Position numbers and translations under genes: made by a program
DNA from: Streptosporangiaceae bacterium
Lineage (GTDB): Bacteria > Actinomycetota > Actinomycetes > Streptosporangiales > Streptosporangiaceae
Reading direction: 5' to 3'
Assembly (NCBI GenBank): GCA_030052355.1
Contig: JASIGS010000254.1
Location: 1 to 12,705, forward strand
DNA: 12,705 nt
The notes under the pieces: model-generated
What the model saw: only the letters and a program-made list of their open reading frames with translations
The model's database searches: none
What the model was told of the DNA's origin: nothing
Shown: positions 1 through 6,648 of the stretch, in pieces
Layout: every line of letters starts with the position of its first letter
Position numbering within the stretch: the first letter of the stretch is position 1

Positions 1-238
1 AGGTGGACTTCGGCGCCACCGAGCACCAGCCAGCCGTCTCGCCATCGACGTAGGCGAGCACCCCAGGGCCCGGTTCGCTGGCGCATAGCGCGCGCATGTG
101 GGCGACGCGGCCAGCCATGTCGAGGCTGGAATTGCGATAGGCCATGCAGACGCATCCGCTACCGCCTGGCCTGCGCGGCACCATGAACGACGCGAAGTCA
201 TCCCACCGCCCGGCCGCCGGCAGCACCTGGACTCCCAC
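1..238 (-). CDS. GNAT family N-acetyltransferase, 5' part only (runs off the left edge)
   Basis: I translated this minus-strand frame directly. It is open from the stop at 305-307 to the window edge. The 79 residues visible from a GTG at 238 read like an actinobacterial GNAT subgroup. They include RWDDFASFM at residues 11-19, PRRPGGSGCVCMAYR at 21-35, and VLAYVDGETAGWCSVAPKST at 60-79. That last stretch corresponds to the beta-turn-beta region (L.Y.DGE.VGW..VAP) before the acetyl-CoA site, which lies outside the window. The family transfers an acetyl group from acetyl-CoA to an amine; the substrate here cannot be told. GTG 238 is chosen because family similarity begins just after it and a TATCCT box ends 7 nt upstream, which suits a leaderless mRNA. 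ATG 184 is a less likely start. The gene is divergent from the GH76 gene. The completeness of the C-terminal part is unknown. Confidence 0.72.
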   Translation of the reverse strand, partial: MGVQVLPAAGRWDDFASFMVPRRPGGSGCVCMAYRNSSLDMAGRVAHMRALCASEPGPGVLAYVDGETAGWCSVAPKST

Positions 239-244
239 CAGCCG

Positions 245-250
245 AGGATA
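245..250 (-). promoter_or_regulatory. Candidate -10 box for a leaderless GNAT transcript
   Basis: On the minus strand TATCCT (TANNNT form) occupies 250-245, followed by 6 nt and then the GTG at 238. This places a transcription start at or next to the start codon. No convincing -35 box or Shine-Dalgarno sequence is visible. The same spacing recurs at other genes in the window. Confidence 0.4.
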
Positions 251-338
251 GGCCGGCCGAGCCGGGCCCGGGACTCGGATTTCTGTCCCTCCCGCGGGTC
301 GTGATCACGTCCAACGACGGCCGATTGACCAGAACGAG

Positions 339-367
339 TTGCCGCTGATCGATCGTAAAGATACCGT
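339..367 (+). promoter_or_regulatory. Candidate promoter for the GH76 gene
   Basis: TTGCCG (339-344), a 17-bp spacer and TACCGT (362-367) sit in an A/T-rich island at about 350-410 that stands out from the GC-rich surroundings. The -10 box overlaps an inverted repeat at 363-385. An alternative is a leaderless start using TAGAGC (404-409), 6 nt before ATG 416, but that box lacks the final T. No clear ribosome binding site precedes the ATG, so the choice is open. Confidence 0.3.
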
Positions 368-385
368 AATACAGTTATATACGGT
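363..385. promoter_or_regulatory. Inverted repeat ACCGTA-N11-TACGGT, possible operator
   Basis: Two perfect 6-bp arms, ACCGTA (363-368) and TACGGT (380-385), are separated by 11 bp in the A/T-rich leader of the GH76 gene. Centre-to-centre spacing is 17 bp, compatible with a dimeric regulator overlapping the -10 region. The cognate protein is not identifiable from this window. Six-bp arms can occur by chance, so this stays tentative. Confidence 0.33.
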
Positions 386-415
386 TAATAACGATCATTC
401 AGATAGAGCGGCTTA

Positions 416-1525
416 ATGTGGATCTTGGCGGTGGCAGTCGGCCTTGTTCGCCGACTGCAGCCAGGCATCCGACCCGGCGCGATCTCGGCCATCGCCCTCG
501 CGGTCGTCGCGACCGGGGTAACCGGCGCGACGGTATGGGCAAAAGGCCGGGCGCACAGCCCGGTGCGGGCTGCCATGGTCGAGCTGCTCAGGTCCTATGA
601 CCCTGCGACGGGCCTCATCGGCAACTCGTGGTGGCAATCCGCCGTGGCGCTGTCGACCATCGAGACCTACGCGCAGACCACGGGCGACACTAGCTTCGAC
701 TCCGCCATCTCGGAGGCGTTCGCCGGCAACTCAAGCGGAAAGTTCGAGAACGGGGCCGACGACGACACGGCGTGGTGGGGCCTGGCCTGGCTGCAGGCCT
801 ATGACCTCACCCACGTCCGGTCTTACCTGGTGATGGCCGAGACCGACGCCGACTACATCCACCAGGACTGGGACGACACCTGCGGCGGCGGGGTCTGGTG
901 GCTGCGGAGCCCGGAGAGCTACAAGAACGCGATCGCCAACGAGCTCTTCCTCGAACTGACGGCCTGGCTGCACAACACCATCCCCGGCGACACGAAGTAC
1001 CTGGCGTGGGCGGAGGCCGAGTGGTCGTGGTTCGACGGCAGCGGGATGATCAACAAGGACGACCTCGTCAACGACGGCCTCGGCAGCAACTGCCAGAACA
1101 ACGACCAGAACGCCTGGACCTACAACCAGGGCGTGATCTTGGCCGGGCTTGCCCAGCTGTACAAGGCCACCGGGAACCGCGGGCTGCTAAGCAAGGCCGA
1201 GGGGATCGCCGAGGCGGCCATCCGCGGTCTCACGGTGGGCGGCGTGCTGACCGAACGATGCCGCGCGGCTGACTGCACCCTTGACTCTGACACTGAGTCC
1301 TTCAAAGGCATCTTCGTCCAGGACCTGAAGGTCCTGGCCGAAACCGCGAAGACAACCCGGTTCAATGCCTTTATTCGCACCCAGGCCCGCTCCATTTCGT
1401 CTCACGACACCGGCAGCGACCATCGGCTCGGCATGTCCTGGGCGGGCCCGGCCACCGCGGATCCCACGTCGTTCACACAGGCAAGCGCGCTGGACGCCCT
1501 GGTGGCCTCCATCAACCTGCCCTAG
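416..1525 (+). CDS. GH76 family glycoside hydrolase (alpha-1,6-mannanase-like), exported or membrane-anchored
   Basis: The 369-residue protein reads as glycoside hydrolase family 76, whose characterised members are mainly endo-alpha-1,6-mannanases with an (alpha/alpha)6 barrel. The N-terminus has a basic stretch and a hydrophobic segment (about 23-42), with a possible signal peptidase site after VWA (40-42), so it should act outside the membrane. Diagnostic stretches are DDDTAWWGLAWLQAYD (115-130), CGGGVWW (156-162), YKNAIANELFL (169-179), WTYNQGVILAGLAQLY (234-249) and a closing LGMSWAGP (338-345). The acidic cluster at 115-117 matches the family's catalytic Asp-Asp pair. The length suits a single-domain enzyme with no carbohydrate-binding module. 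The ATG at 416 fits the signal sequence but has no clear Shine-Dalgarno. The downstream alpha-1,6-mannosyltransferase-like gene supports a mannan-type substrate, which is inference. Confidence 0.85.
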   Translation: MWILAVAVGLVRRLQPGIRPGAISAIALAVVATGVTGATVWAKGRAHSPVRAAMVELLRSYDPATGLIGNSWWQSAVALSTIETYAQTTGDTSFDSAISEAFAGNSSGKFENGADDDTAWWGLAWLQAYDLTHVRSYLVMAETDADYIHQDWDDTCGGGVWWLRSPESYKNAIANELFLELTAWLHNTIPGDTKYLAWAEAEWSWFDGSGMINKDDLVNDGLGSNCQNNDQNAWTYNQGVILAGLAQLYKATGNRGLLSKAEGIAEAAIRGLTVGGVLTERCRAADCTLDSDTESFKGIFVQDLKVLAETAKTTRFNAFIRTQARSISSHDTGSDHRLGMSWAGPATADPTSFTQASALDALVASINLP

Positions 1526-1539
1526 CGCCGCCCGCCCCG

Positions 1540-1582
1540 GCAGATCACGCTTTCGTAGCGTCGGCATAAAACCCCGATCTGC
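1540..1582. other. Nested stem-loop after the GH76 gene
   Basis: An outer pair of perfect 7-bp arms, GCAGATC (1540-1546) and GATCTGC (1576-1582), encloses an inner hairpin ACGCT-TTCGT-AGCGT (1547-1561) stacked directly on the left arm. A 14-nt single-stranded bulge (1562-1575) lies on the right. It starts 14 nt after the GH76 stop. No T-tract follows, so it is not a textbook intrinsic terminator. It could be an mRNA 3'-end structure or an operator for the downstream gene. Confidence 0.35.
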
Positions 1583-1677
1583 GTGGGTACATTGAGGCAA
1601 TACCACGCCGCCCTGGGTTCCGGGGTTGTGGGCGCACGGGGGGTAGCGGGGGCAACCCATTACCTGAGTCTCAGGGC

Positions 1678-1695
1678 TGAACGAACTGTCGTTCA
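1678..1695. promoter_or_regulatory. 18-bp palindrome TGAACGA-N4-TCGTTCA, candidate TetR-type operator
   Basis: Perfect 7-bp arms lie at 1678-1684 and 1689-1695 with the spacer ACTG. The palindrome ends 10 nt before ATG 1706 of the MptB-like gene, and its right flank runs into the GAAGG ribosome binding site (1698-1702). Length, symmetry and position suit a TetR-family operator, by analogy with known AACG/CGTT-type sites. No TetR gene lies in the window. The same sequence could form an RNA hairpin just upstream of the ribosome binding site. Confidence 0.48.
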
Positions 1696-1705
1696 TCGAA
1701 GGCGG

Positions 1706-3277
1706 ATGACATCCGGCATGAGTTCTGGCGTGCGCGCGGTTCGGCTTGATCCGGTCCTGCAAGACCAGGTAGCACAAGCCCGCCAGCCTGACCGCGCTAC
1801 CCGTATCTACGGCTGGCTGGCGGCAACCGGGATCGCGGTCGCCCTCGTGGTCTTCATCGCGGCCTCGCTGGCCCGTGCTTCGTGGATGACGCCCCCTGTC
1901 CCCGTGCCGCCGGGCGGCCCGCCCTTCCAGATCGCCGGATGGCACGTGCAGCCGGGCGTGGTCACGGTCGCGCTCTGGCTGGCCGCACTTGCCGGAGGCC
2001 TGGGCGTGGCGGCCGGACTCGTCGCGGTGCGGCGCGGCGCCAGGCCTCCGGTGTGGCCGCTGCTTGCCGCCGCCGCGATAGCGGTGGCGGTGCTGGCCGT
2101 GCTGCCGCCTGCCGGGTCGACCGACGCCCTGGACTACGCGGCATTCGGCCGGCTTGTCGTGCTCGGCCACAGCCCATACGTCATGACGCCGTACGACCTG
2201 ATGCGCTGGCACGATCCGATCGCCAGGTCGTTGCCGGAGGAGTGGGATCAGTACCCCAGCCCCTATGGCCCGGCGGCAACCGGGGAGCAGTTCCTGGCGG
2301 CAGTCCTGGGCGGCACGTCGGCAGCCCGCATCGTGTTCTGGCTGAAGCTGTGGAACGCCATTGCGTTCGGCGTGGTCGCGCTCGTGGCCGACCGGCTACT
2401 GCGCGGCGACCCCGCCGCCCGGCTGCGCGCCCATCTGCTGTGGACAGCCAACCCCCTGCTCATCTGGGAGCTGATCGCGGCCGGGCACCTCGACGTGCTG
2501 GCAGCCGCTGCCGGAATGCTCGGCCTGATCGTGGCGTACGGCTGGCCAGCCGTCGGCAGATCGACCCAGCCAGGACTCTGGCAGGCGCTGGCCGGCGGAG
2601 CCCTGATCGGGCTGGCGGCCGATATCAAGATCTCGTTCGTGCTCTTCGGCCTGGGCCTCGTGCTGGCGTTGCGCCGCTGGCCCAGGGCGCTGGCAGCAGC
2701 GGCGATCGGCGCGGTGGCCGTGCTGCTTCCTGGTTACGCCTGGTTCGGGCCGGCCGCGGTCCGGGCGATCCTCCTGCACGGCAACCGGACCACGGCAGAC
2801 AACTTCTATCAGCTGTTCTCCGCGTCTCCCGATGGGTTCCTCATGCGGCACATCGCCGTCGTGGGTGCCGTCCTCGTGGTCGCCGTCGCGATACTGGTCC
2901 TGCGCCGGCTGCCCGGCCTGGAGACCTCGCAGCCGGCCATCGCAGCCGCCCTGGCGGTGAGCGTCGCGTGGCTGTTCCTGTGGCCCTATCAGCTGCCGTC
3001 CTACGACGCGATGGCCATCTGCCTGCTGATCCTCATGCCCGCCTCATGGCTGGACTGGCTGATAGTCGCGCGGTTGATCGCCGGAACCATCGCGCTCATG
3101 CCAGGCAACCCCGGGCCCATCGTCGGTAGTCGCCTGCTAGCCGACATCTACCACGATGACCTGGTTCTGATCGTGCCCATGGTCCTGCTCGGGGCCGCCC
3201 TCGGTCTCGTGGCGCTGAGCCTGTGGCCGAACTGGCGAATCTGGCGGGTGTTCCGGGTGATCCCCCGGCGCGCGTAG
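1706..3277 (+). CDS. GT-C polyprenyl-phosphomannose-dependent mannosyltransferase, MptA/MptB-like
   Basis: This 523-residue polytopic membrane protein is rich in hydrophobic helices. It reads like the actinobacterial MptA/MptB family, which uses polyprenyl-phosphate-mannose to extend alpha-1,6-mannan chains on the outer face of the membrane. Family-like stretches are STDALDYAAFGRL (138-150), with acidic residues in the first extracellular loop as in GT-C enzymes. Others are YPSPYGP (183-189), LLWTANPLLIWELIAAGHLDVLA (244-266), ADIKIS (305-310) and WPYQLPSYDA (426-435). I chose ATG 1706 because GAAGG lies 4-5 nt upstream and the 41 residues before it, from an in-frame upstream GTG at 1583, do not look coding. 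ATG 1718 is also possible. The last 43 codons overlap the convergent GT87 gene. The hydrophobic helix near the C-terminus shows this frame is the constrained one there. The exact linkage is inferred. Confidence 0.78.
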   Translation: MTSGMSSGVRAVRLDPVLQDQVAQARQPDRATRIYGWLAATGIAVALVVFIAASLARASWMTPPVPVPPGGPPFQIAGWHVQPGVVTVALWLAALAGGLGVAAGLVAVRRGARPPVWPLLAAAAIAVAVLAVLPPAGSTDALDYAAFGRLVVLGHSPYVMTPYDLMRWHDPIARSLPEEWDQYPSPYGPAATGEQFLAAVLGGTSAARIVFWLKLWNAIAFGVVALVADRLLRGDPAARLRAHLLWTANPLLIWELIAAGHLDVLAAAAGMLGLIVAYGWPAVGRSTQPGLWQALAGGALIGLAADIKISFVLFGLGLVLALRRWPRALAAAAIGAVAVLLPGYAWFGPAAVRAILLHGNRTTADNFYQLFSASPDGFLMRHIAVVGAVLVVAVAILVLRRLPGLETSQPAIAAALAVSVAWLFLWPYQLPSYDAMAICLLILMPASWLDWLIVARLIAGTIALMPGNPGPIVGSRLLADIYHDDLVLIVPMVLLGAALGLVALSLWPNWRIWRVFRVIPRRA

Positions 3278-4605
3278 CCGCAGGCAACGGCGACCGCGAG
3301 GACAAACAGCGCGAGTCCGGTTAGCACGTACAGGTTGCCGAAGAGGAGCTGCCAGCCGTGCCAGTGATATTCGAAGTACCACGTCCTGTCGCCGAGCCGC
3401 TCGAACGTGCCGGGGTTCGTGTTCGGCGGAATCCAGATCAGGCCCATCCAGAAGCCCCCGAGGTCTATCGGCTCACCCCAGAGGAACCCGGGCCAGGCTC
3501 CGAAGATGGCGGGTAGTAGCAGGGCGGCCGACGCAAAGCCCCATCGCCGCAGGCCGCGCGCCCGTATCGCGTACACGGCCAGCATCGTGGCCGCGGGAGC
3601 GATCCAGACCCAGTGATGGTCCCAGCTGATCGGCGAGATGAGCAGCCCGGTCAGCGCGCAGGTCAGCACGGCCGGCACGTGGTGTCCGGCGCGGTCAATA
3701 AGCGCCGCGGCACAAAGCCCGATGACGAGCGTGACGACGGCCACCGCGAGCCAGATGGGCTTCCCGGCCGCGATGCTCCCGGCCAGCCGCGTGATGATGG
3801 CCGCCAGCGACTGATTGCCTTCCCAGCCGACAAATCCGGTCCGGCTGGCCTTGAGGAACAGGCCGCCGAACCACCACTGGCGTGAGTCGGCGGGCATCAG
3901 GATGAACCCGAGCCCGATCGTGGCCGCGAACGTGCCGGCCGCCACCGCCGCCTGCCGGTACCGCCGGGTGAGCAGCAGGAAGGGGATGAAGACCAGCGGC
4001 GTCAGCTTGATCCCGGCAGCGATGCCGACCCCGGCGCCCTTCCACAGGCGCCGGTCGGGCTGAAACATGTCCCACAAGATCAGGGCCATCAGCAGCAGCT
4101 CGATCTGGCCCAGGAACAGCGTGCGCTGCACCGGCTCGGTCCACAGCAAGGCGCCGGCCATCAGGAGGGTCCCGCCGAGCCTGGCGATCCCGATCCGGTA
4201 GCCGAGACCGCCGAGCGTGACCCAGATCGCCGTCACGAGCGCCGCGATGTTGACCCCGATGGAGAGCTTGAGCAGCACCGGCCACTTGGGCAGCGCCAGC
4301 ACGGTGAAGACCAGGGCGGCGAACGGCGGATAGGTGAACTTCAGCCCGAGTCCTGGCCAGTTGTACAGCGAAGCGGCCCGCGTGGCCCTGAAGGGCGGCC
4401 TGATGCCAGCCGCGACGAAGCCGGCCCGGCGGTAGACGCCGAGGTCGACGGCTTCAAGCCAGCGGAATTCCGGCTGGGTGGCGGTGAACGCGAGATACCC
4501 GCCGAGCGCCACCGCGAAGACCGCCACCCCGGCGATGAGCAAGGCGCGTGCCAGCGCCGGCCTGACCGGCGTTGCGGGGGAAGCGTCCCCGGCCACGGCG
4601 GTCAC
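3148..4605 (-). CDS. GT87 family (PimE-like) integral-membrane mannosyltransferase
   Basis: This 485-residue polytopic membrane protein reads as glycosyltransferase family 87, the GT-C family of PimE-type alpha-1,2-mannosyltransferases that use a polyprenyl-phosphate sugar. Hallmarks, numbered from GTG 4605, are VDLGVYRRAG (53-62) with the first-loop Asp, and KFTYPPFAALVF (89-100). Others are TLFLGQIELLLMALI (162-176), the GT87-like EGNQSL (262-267) and ISPISWDHHWVW (323-334). The start is uncertain: GTG 4605 gives a conventional MTAVAG start, while TTG 4674 and GTG 4650 lie in frame upstream with no good ribosome binding site. The C-terminal 43 residues are basic, low in complexity and antisense to a membrane helix of the neighbour. 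The family-like part ends before them, so the tail probably arose by loss of an earlier stop. Acceptor and donor sugar are inferred from context. Confidence 0.8.
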   Translation of the reverse strand: MTAVAGDASPATPVRPALARALLIAGVAVFAVALGGYLAFTATQPEFRWLEAVDLGVYRRAGFVAAGIRPPFRATRAASLYNWPGLGLKFTYPPFAALVFTVLALPKWPVLLKLSIGVNIAALVTAIWVTLGGLGYRIGIARLGGTLLMAGALLWTEPVQRTLFLGQIELLLMALILWDMFQPDRRLWKGAGVGIAAGIKLTPLVFIPFLLLTRRYRQAAVAAGTFAATIGLGFILMPADSRQWWFGGLFLKASRTGFVGWEGNQSLAAIITRLAGSIAAGKPIWLAVAVVTLVIGLCAAALIDRAGHHVPAVLTCALTGLLISPISWDHHWVWIAPAATMLAVYAIRARGLRRWGFASAALLLPAIFGAWPGFLWGEPIDLGGFWMGLIWIPPNTNPGTFERLGDRTWYFEYHWHGWQLLFGNLYVLTGLALFVLAVAVACGYARRGITRNTRQIRQFGHRLSATRPRAAPSRTMGTIRTRSSW

Positions 4606-4774
4606 GGCGACACCGCCAGCAGTCGGATAAGGGGCCCCACCGAGCCACACTAACCCGCGCCACCCGCGCGGCAACGGTCCGCGGTCACGCTATGACTCCG
4701 CCGTGAACTGGAGATTGTTCTTCCAATACCCGGCACGCCTGACCCAGCTGCGGCCACAACACTCCAGCGCCCGC

Positions 4775-4780
4775 TAACGT
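4775..4780 (+). promoter_or_regulatory. Candidate -10 box for a leaderless NrtR-like transcript
   Basis: TAACGT (TANNNT form) at 4775-4780 is followed by 6 nt and GTG 4787. There is no Shine-Dalgarno upstream, so a leaderless mRNA beginning at the GTG is the simplest reading. No clear -35 box is visible. The 181 bp between GTG 4605 and here also serve the divergent GT87 gene; a TAGCGT box on the minus strand (4692-4687) lies 12 nt before its TTG 4674. Confidence 0.4.
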
Positions 4781-4786
4781 GCGGTT

Positions 4787-5497
4787 GTGAGCATGCCGAG
4801 GATCGGAGTCAGCGTCGATCTTGTCGTGCTCACCGTGCGCATCGACCAGCTGACCACGCTCGTATGGCGGCGCGACTCGGAGCCCTATGCAGGCATGGTG
4901 GCCCTGCCCGGCGGGTTCATCCGGCTCGACGAGGGACTGTCCGAGGCCGCGGTGCGGGTGCTGGCGGAACGTGCCGGGCTGCCCACCAACATCGTGCACC
5001 TGGAGCAGCTCCGCAGCTATGGCTACCCGGACCGGGATCCCACCAGGCGAGCGGTCTCGGTTGCCTACCTCGGCATCGCCCCGCGCCTGCCAGCGCCGGA
5101 CCAGCCGCAGATGAGCTGGCAGCCTGTGGCCGCGCTCCCCGAGATGGCATTCGACCACGCCAGGATTCTCCGCGACGGGGTAGAGCGCGCCAGATCCAAG
5201 CTTGAGTACACGCCGCTCGCGGCGGCGTTCTGCCGTCCGGAGTTCACCGTCGCCGAGCTTCGCCGCGTCTACGAGATCGTCTGGGGCACCGCGCTCGATC
5301 CGCGGAACTTCCACCGCAAGGTCACCGGCGCCGAGGGGTTCCTCGTGGAGACCGGCTCGGTGAGCGTATCGGGCGGCGGCCGCCCGGCCCAGCTGTACCG
5401 GCGGGGGAACGCCGAGCTGCTGTACCCGCCGATGCTGAGGCCACGGGCGGGTCGCAGCGACCCCGCCTACATCGAGACCCGCGCGGAGCCAGGCTAG
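4787..5497 (+). CDS. NrtR-like Nudix-domain transcriptional regulator with degenerate Nudix box
   Basis: The 236 residues show the two-domain NrtR plan: an N-terminal Nudix fold (about 5-135) and a C-terminal winged helix (about 141-215). The latter contains FTVAELRRVYEIVWG (153-167), LDPRNFHRKV (170-179) and GRPAQLYR (198-205). NrtR-type proteins sense ADP-ribose or related nucleotides and usually repress NAD or sugar-nucleotide metabolism genes. In the Nudix box (GX5EX7REUXEEXGU, residues 43-65) G43, E49, R57, E61 and G64 are kept. The Glu after R57 is V58 and the second of the EE pair is R62, so hydrolysis is probably lost and the domain may only bind ligand. GTG 4787 fits the leaderless promoter; ATG 4793 is the alternative. 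No NAD gene is visible nearby, so the target is unknown. The aminotransferase gene starts 38 bp downstream. Confidence 0.85.
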   Translation: MSMPRIGVSVDLVVLTVRIDQLTTLVWRRDSEPYAGMVALPGGFIRLDEGLSEAAVRVLAERAGLPTNIVHLEQLRSYGYPDRDPTRRAVSVAYLGIAPRLPAPDQPQMSWQPVAALPEMAFDHARILRDGVERARSKLEYTPLAAAFCRPEFTVAELRRVYEIVWGTALDPRNFHRKVTGAEGFLVETGSVSVSGGGRPAQLYRRGNAELLYPPMLRPRAGRSDPAYIETRAEPG

Positions 5498-5502
5498 CCT
5501 GG
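5489..5502. repeat. 14-bp perfect palindrome CCAGGCTAGCCTGG over the regulator's stop codon
   Basis: The arms CCAGGC and GCCTGG flank a central TA, and the NrtR-like TAG stop (5495-5497) lies in it. TAGCCT (5495-5500) also fits the TANNNT -10 form and would start transcription near 5507. The palindrome could be an operator for the downstream gene, or chance in GC-rich sequence. It is too compact for a stable RNA hairpin. Confidence 0.3.
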
Positions 5503-5506
5503 TAGA

Positions 5507-5529
5507 CCTGAATCGAGCAGTTCAGGAGG
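5507..5529 (+). promoter_or_regulatory. Strong ribosome binding site partly covered by a small hairpin
   Basis: AGGAGG (5524-5529) lies 6 nt before GTG 5536 and fixes that start. The arms CCTGAA (5507-5512) and TTCAGG (5521-5526), with an 8-nt loop, can pair, and the right arm takes the first three bases of the Shine-Dalgarno. A 6-bp stem is weak, so at most a modest effect on translation is expected. Confidence 0.5.
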
Positions 5530-5535
5530 ACGACG

Positions 5536-6612
5536 GTGTCCGACCAATCCCCGCGGTTCCGGCAGGTTCTCGACCAGTTCACCGGGTACAAGCCGGGCAA
5601 AGCTCCGTCCGCGGGCCACCCGCGCTCCTTCAAGCTCACGGCCAACGAGTCGCCCTACGACCCGCTGCCGTCGGTGGCGGCCGCCGTCGCCGATGCGGCC
5701 GCCCGCGTCAACAGGTACCCAGATAACGGGGCCGCTGAGCTGACCGAGGCGATAGCGGGCCGGTTCGGCGTGCCGGCCGGGCACGTGGCGGTCGGCTGCG
5801 GGTCCGTGGGCGTCATGCAGCAGCTGCTGGAGGCGGTCGGCGAGCCCGGCGCCGAGGTGCTGTTCGCCTGGCGGTCGTTCGAGGCGTACCCGTACCTGAC
5901 CGACCTGGCGAACGCGACCCGGGTCGAGGTGCCGCTGCGCGACGAGACGCACGACCTGCCCGCCATGGCCGCCGCGATCACCGACCGGACCAGGCTGATC
6001 TTCGTCTGCACGCCGAACAATCCGACCGGAACCGCGGTGCACCGGGCCGAGCTCACCGAGTTCCTTGACCAGGTGCCGCCGGACTGCCTCGTGGTGCTGG
6101 ACGAGGCGTACGTCCAGTACGTCCGCGACCCGGACGTCCCGGACGGGATCAGCCTGTACTCGCGGTACCCGAACGTGGCGGTGCTGCGCACATTCTCTAA
6201 GGCCTACGGGCTCGCCGGGCTGCGTGTCGGCTTTCTTATCGGGAACGAGCCAGTAGCGCAGGCGGTGCGCAAGACCATGCTGCCGTTCGCGGTGAATTCG
6301 CTGGCGCAGGTCGCCGCGGTCGCCTCGCTGGCTGCCGAGTCGGAACTGCTCGAGCGGGTGGAGCGGGTGGTGAAGGAGCGGGACCGGGTGCGGCACGAGC
6401 TGCTCGGTCAGGGCTGGACCGTGCCGCCGAGCGAGGGCAACTTCGTCTGGCTGCCGCTACGTGAGCGATCGGCCGAGTTCACGCAGGCGTGCGACGCCGC
6501 CGGGGTGGCCGTTCGGCCGTACCTCCCCGACGGCGTCCGCGTCACGGTCGCCGACCCGGAGGCCAACGACGCGTTCCTCGGTGCGGCGGCCACCTACCCG
6601 CACAAGGCCTGA
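5536..6612 (+). CDS. pat: Aromatic amino acid / histidinol-phosphate aminotransferase (Pat, HisC family)
   Basis: This 358-residue PLP-dependent fold-type I aminotransferase has the family's usual length. Visible motifs are [13 protein letters not shown] (33-45), RYPDN (60-64), [11 protein letters not shown] (88-98), [13 protein letters not shown] (107-119), CTPNNPTGT (158-166) and [11 protein letters not shown] (186-196). Also present are [15 protein letters not shown] (219-233) with the PLP lysine K222, and GVRVT (333-337) with the substrate-carboxylate arginine R335. The [13 protein letters not shown] stretch and overall wording resemble actinobacterial Pat (HisC2) more than the histidine-operon HisC. 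It therefore probably makes phenylalanine or tyrosine from the 2-oxo acids, but histidinol-phosphate activity cannot be excluded. No his genes flank it. A strong AGGAGG site precedes the GTG. It may be cotranscribed with the NrtR-like gene 38 bp upstream. Confidence 0.9.
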   Translation: MSDQSPRFRQVLDQFTGYKPGKAPSAGHPRSFKLTANESPYDPLPSVAAAVADAAARVNRYPDNGAAELTEAIAGRFGVPAGHVAVGCGSVGVMQQLLEAVGEPGAEVLFAWRSFEAYPYLTDLANATRVEVPLRDETHDLPAMAAAITDRTRLIFVCTPNNPTGTAVHRAELTEFLDQVPPDCLVVLDEAYVQYVRDPDVPDGISLYSRYPNVAVLRTFSKAYGLAGLRVGFLIGNEPVAQAVRKTMLPFAVNSLAQVAAVASLAAESELLERVERVVKERDRVRHELLGQGWTVPPSEGNFVWLPLRERSAEFTQACDAAGVAVRPYLPDGVRVTVADPEANDAFLGAAATYPHKA

Positions 6613-6648
6613 GCGCCTGACCCCGAACCCGCGCGCCCAGCGTGCCGG

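Noticed and set aside
98..304. A 68-codon plus-strand frame at the left edge
   Set aside because: It is antisense to the GNAT N-terminal part, which has clear family wording. The plus frame has none.
1583..1705. N-terminal extension of the MptB-like protein from a GTG at 1583
   Set aside because: The 41 extra residues look non-coding, cross the palindrome at 1678-1695, and lack a ribosome binding site. ATG 1706 has GAAGG.
1187..2212. A 341-codon minus-strand frame across the GH76/MptB-like junction
   Set aside because: It is antisense to the end of GH76, the intergenic region and the MptB-like start. Its composition is typical of antisense frames in high-GC DNA and no domain is recognisable.
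1882..3129. A 415-codon plus-strand frame overlapping the MptB-like gene
   Set aside because: It is Arg/Gly/Pro-rich with no recognisable fold and lies entirely within a gene with clear membrane helices and family motifs. It is a frame shadow of GC-rich coding DNA.
5494..6396. A 300-codon minus-strand frame antisense to pat
   Set aside because: The plus strand encodes a complete aminotransferase with all motifs. The antisense frame is His/Arg-rich without any known pattern.
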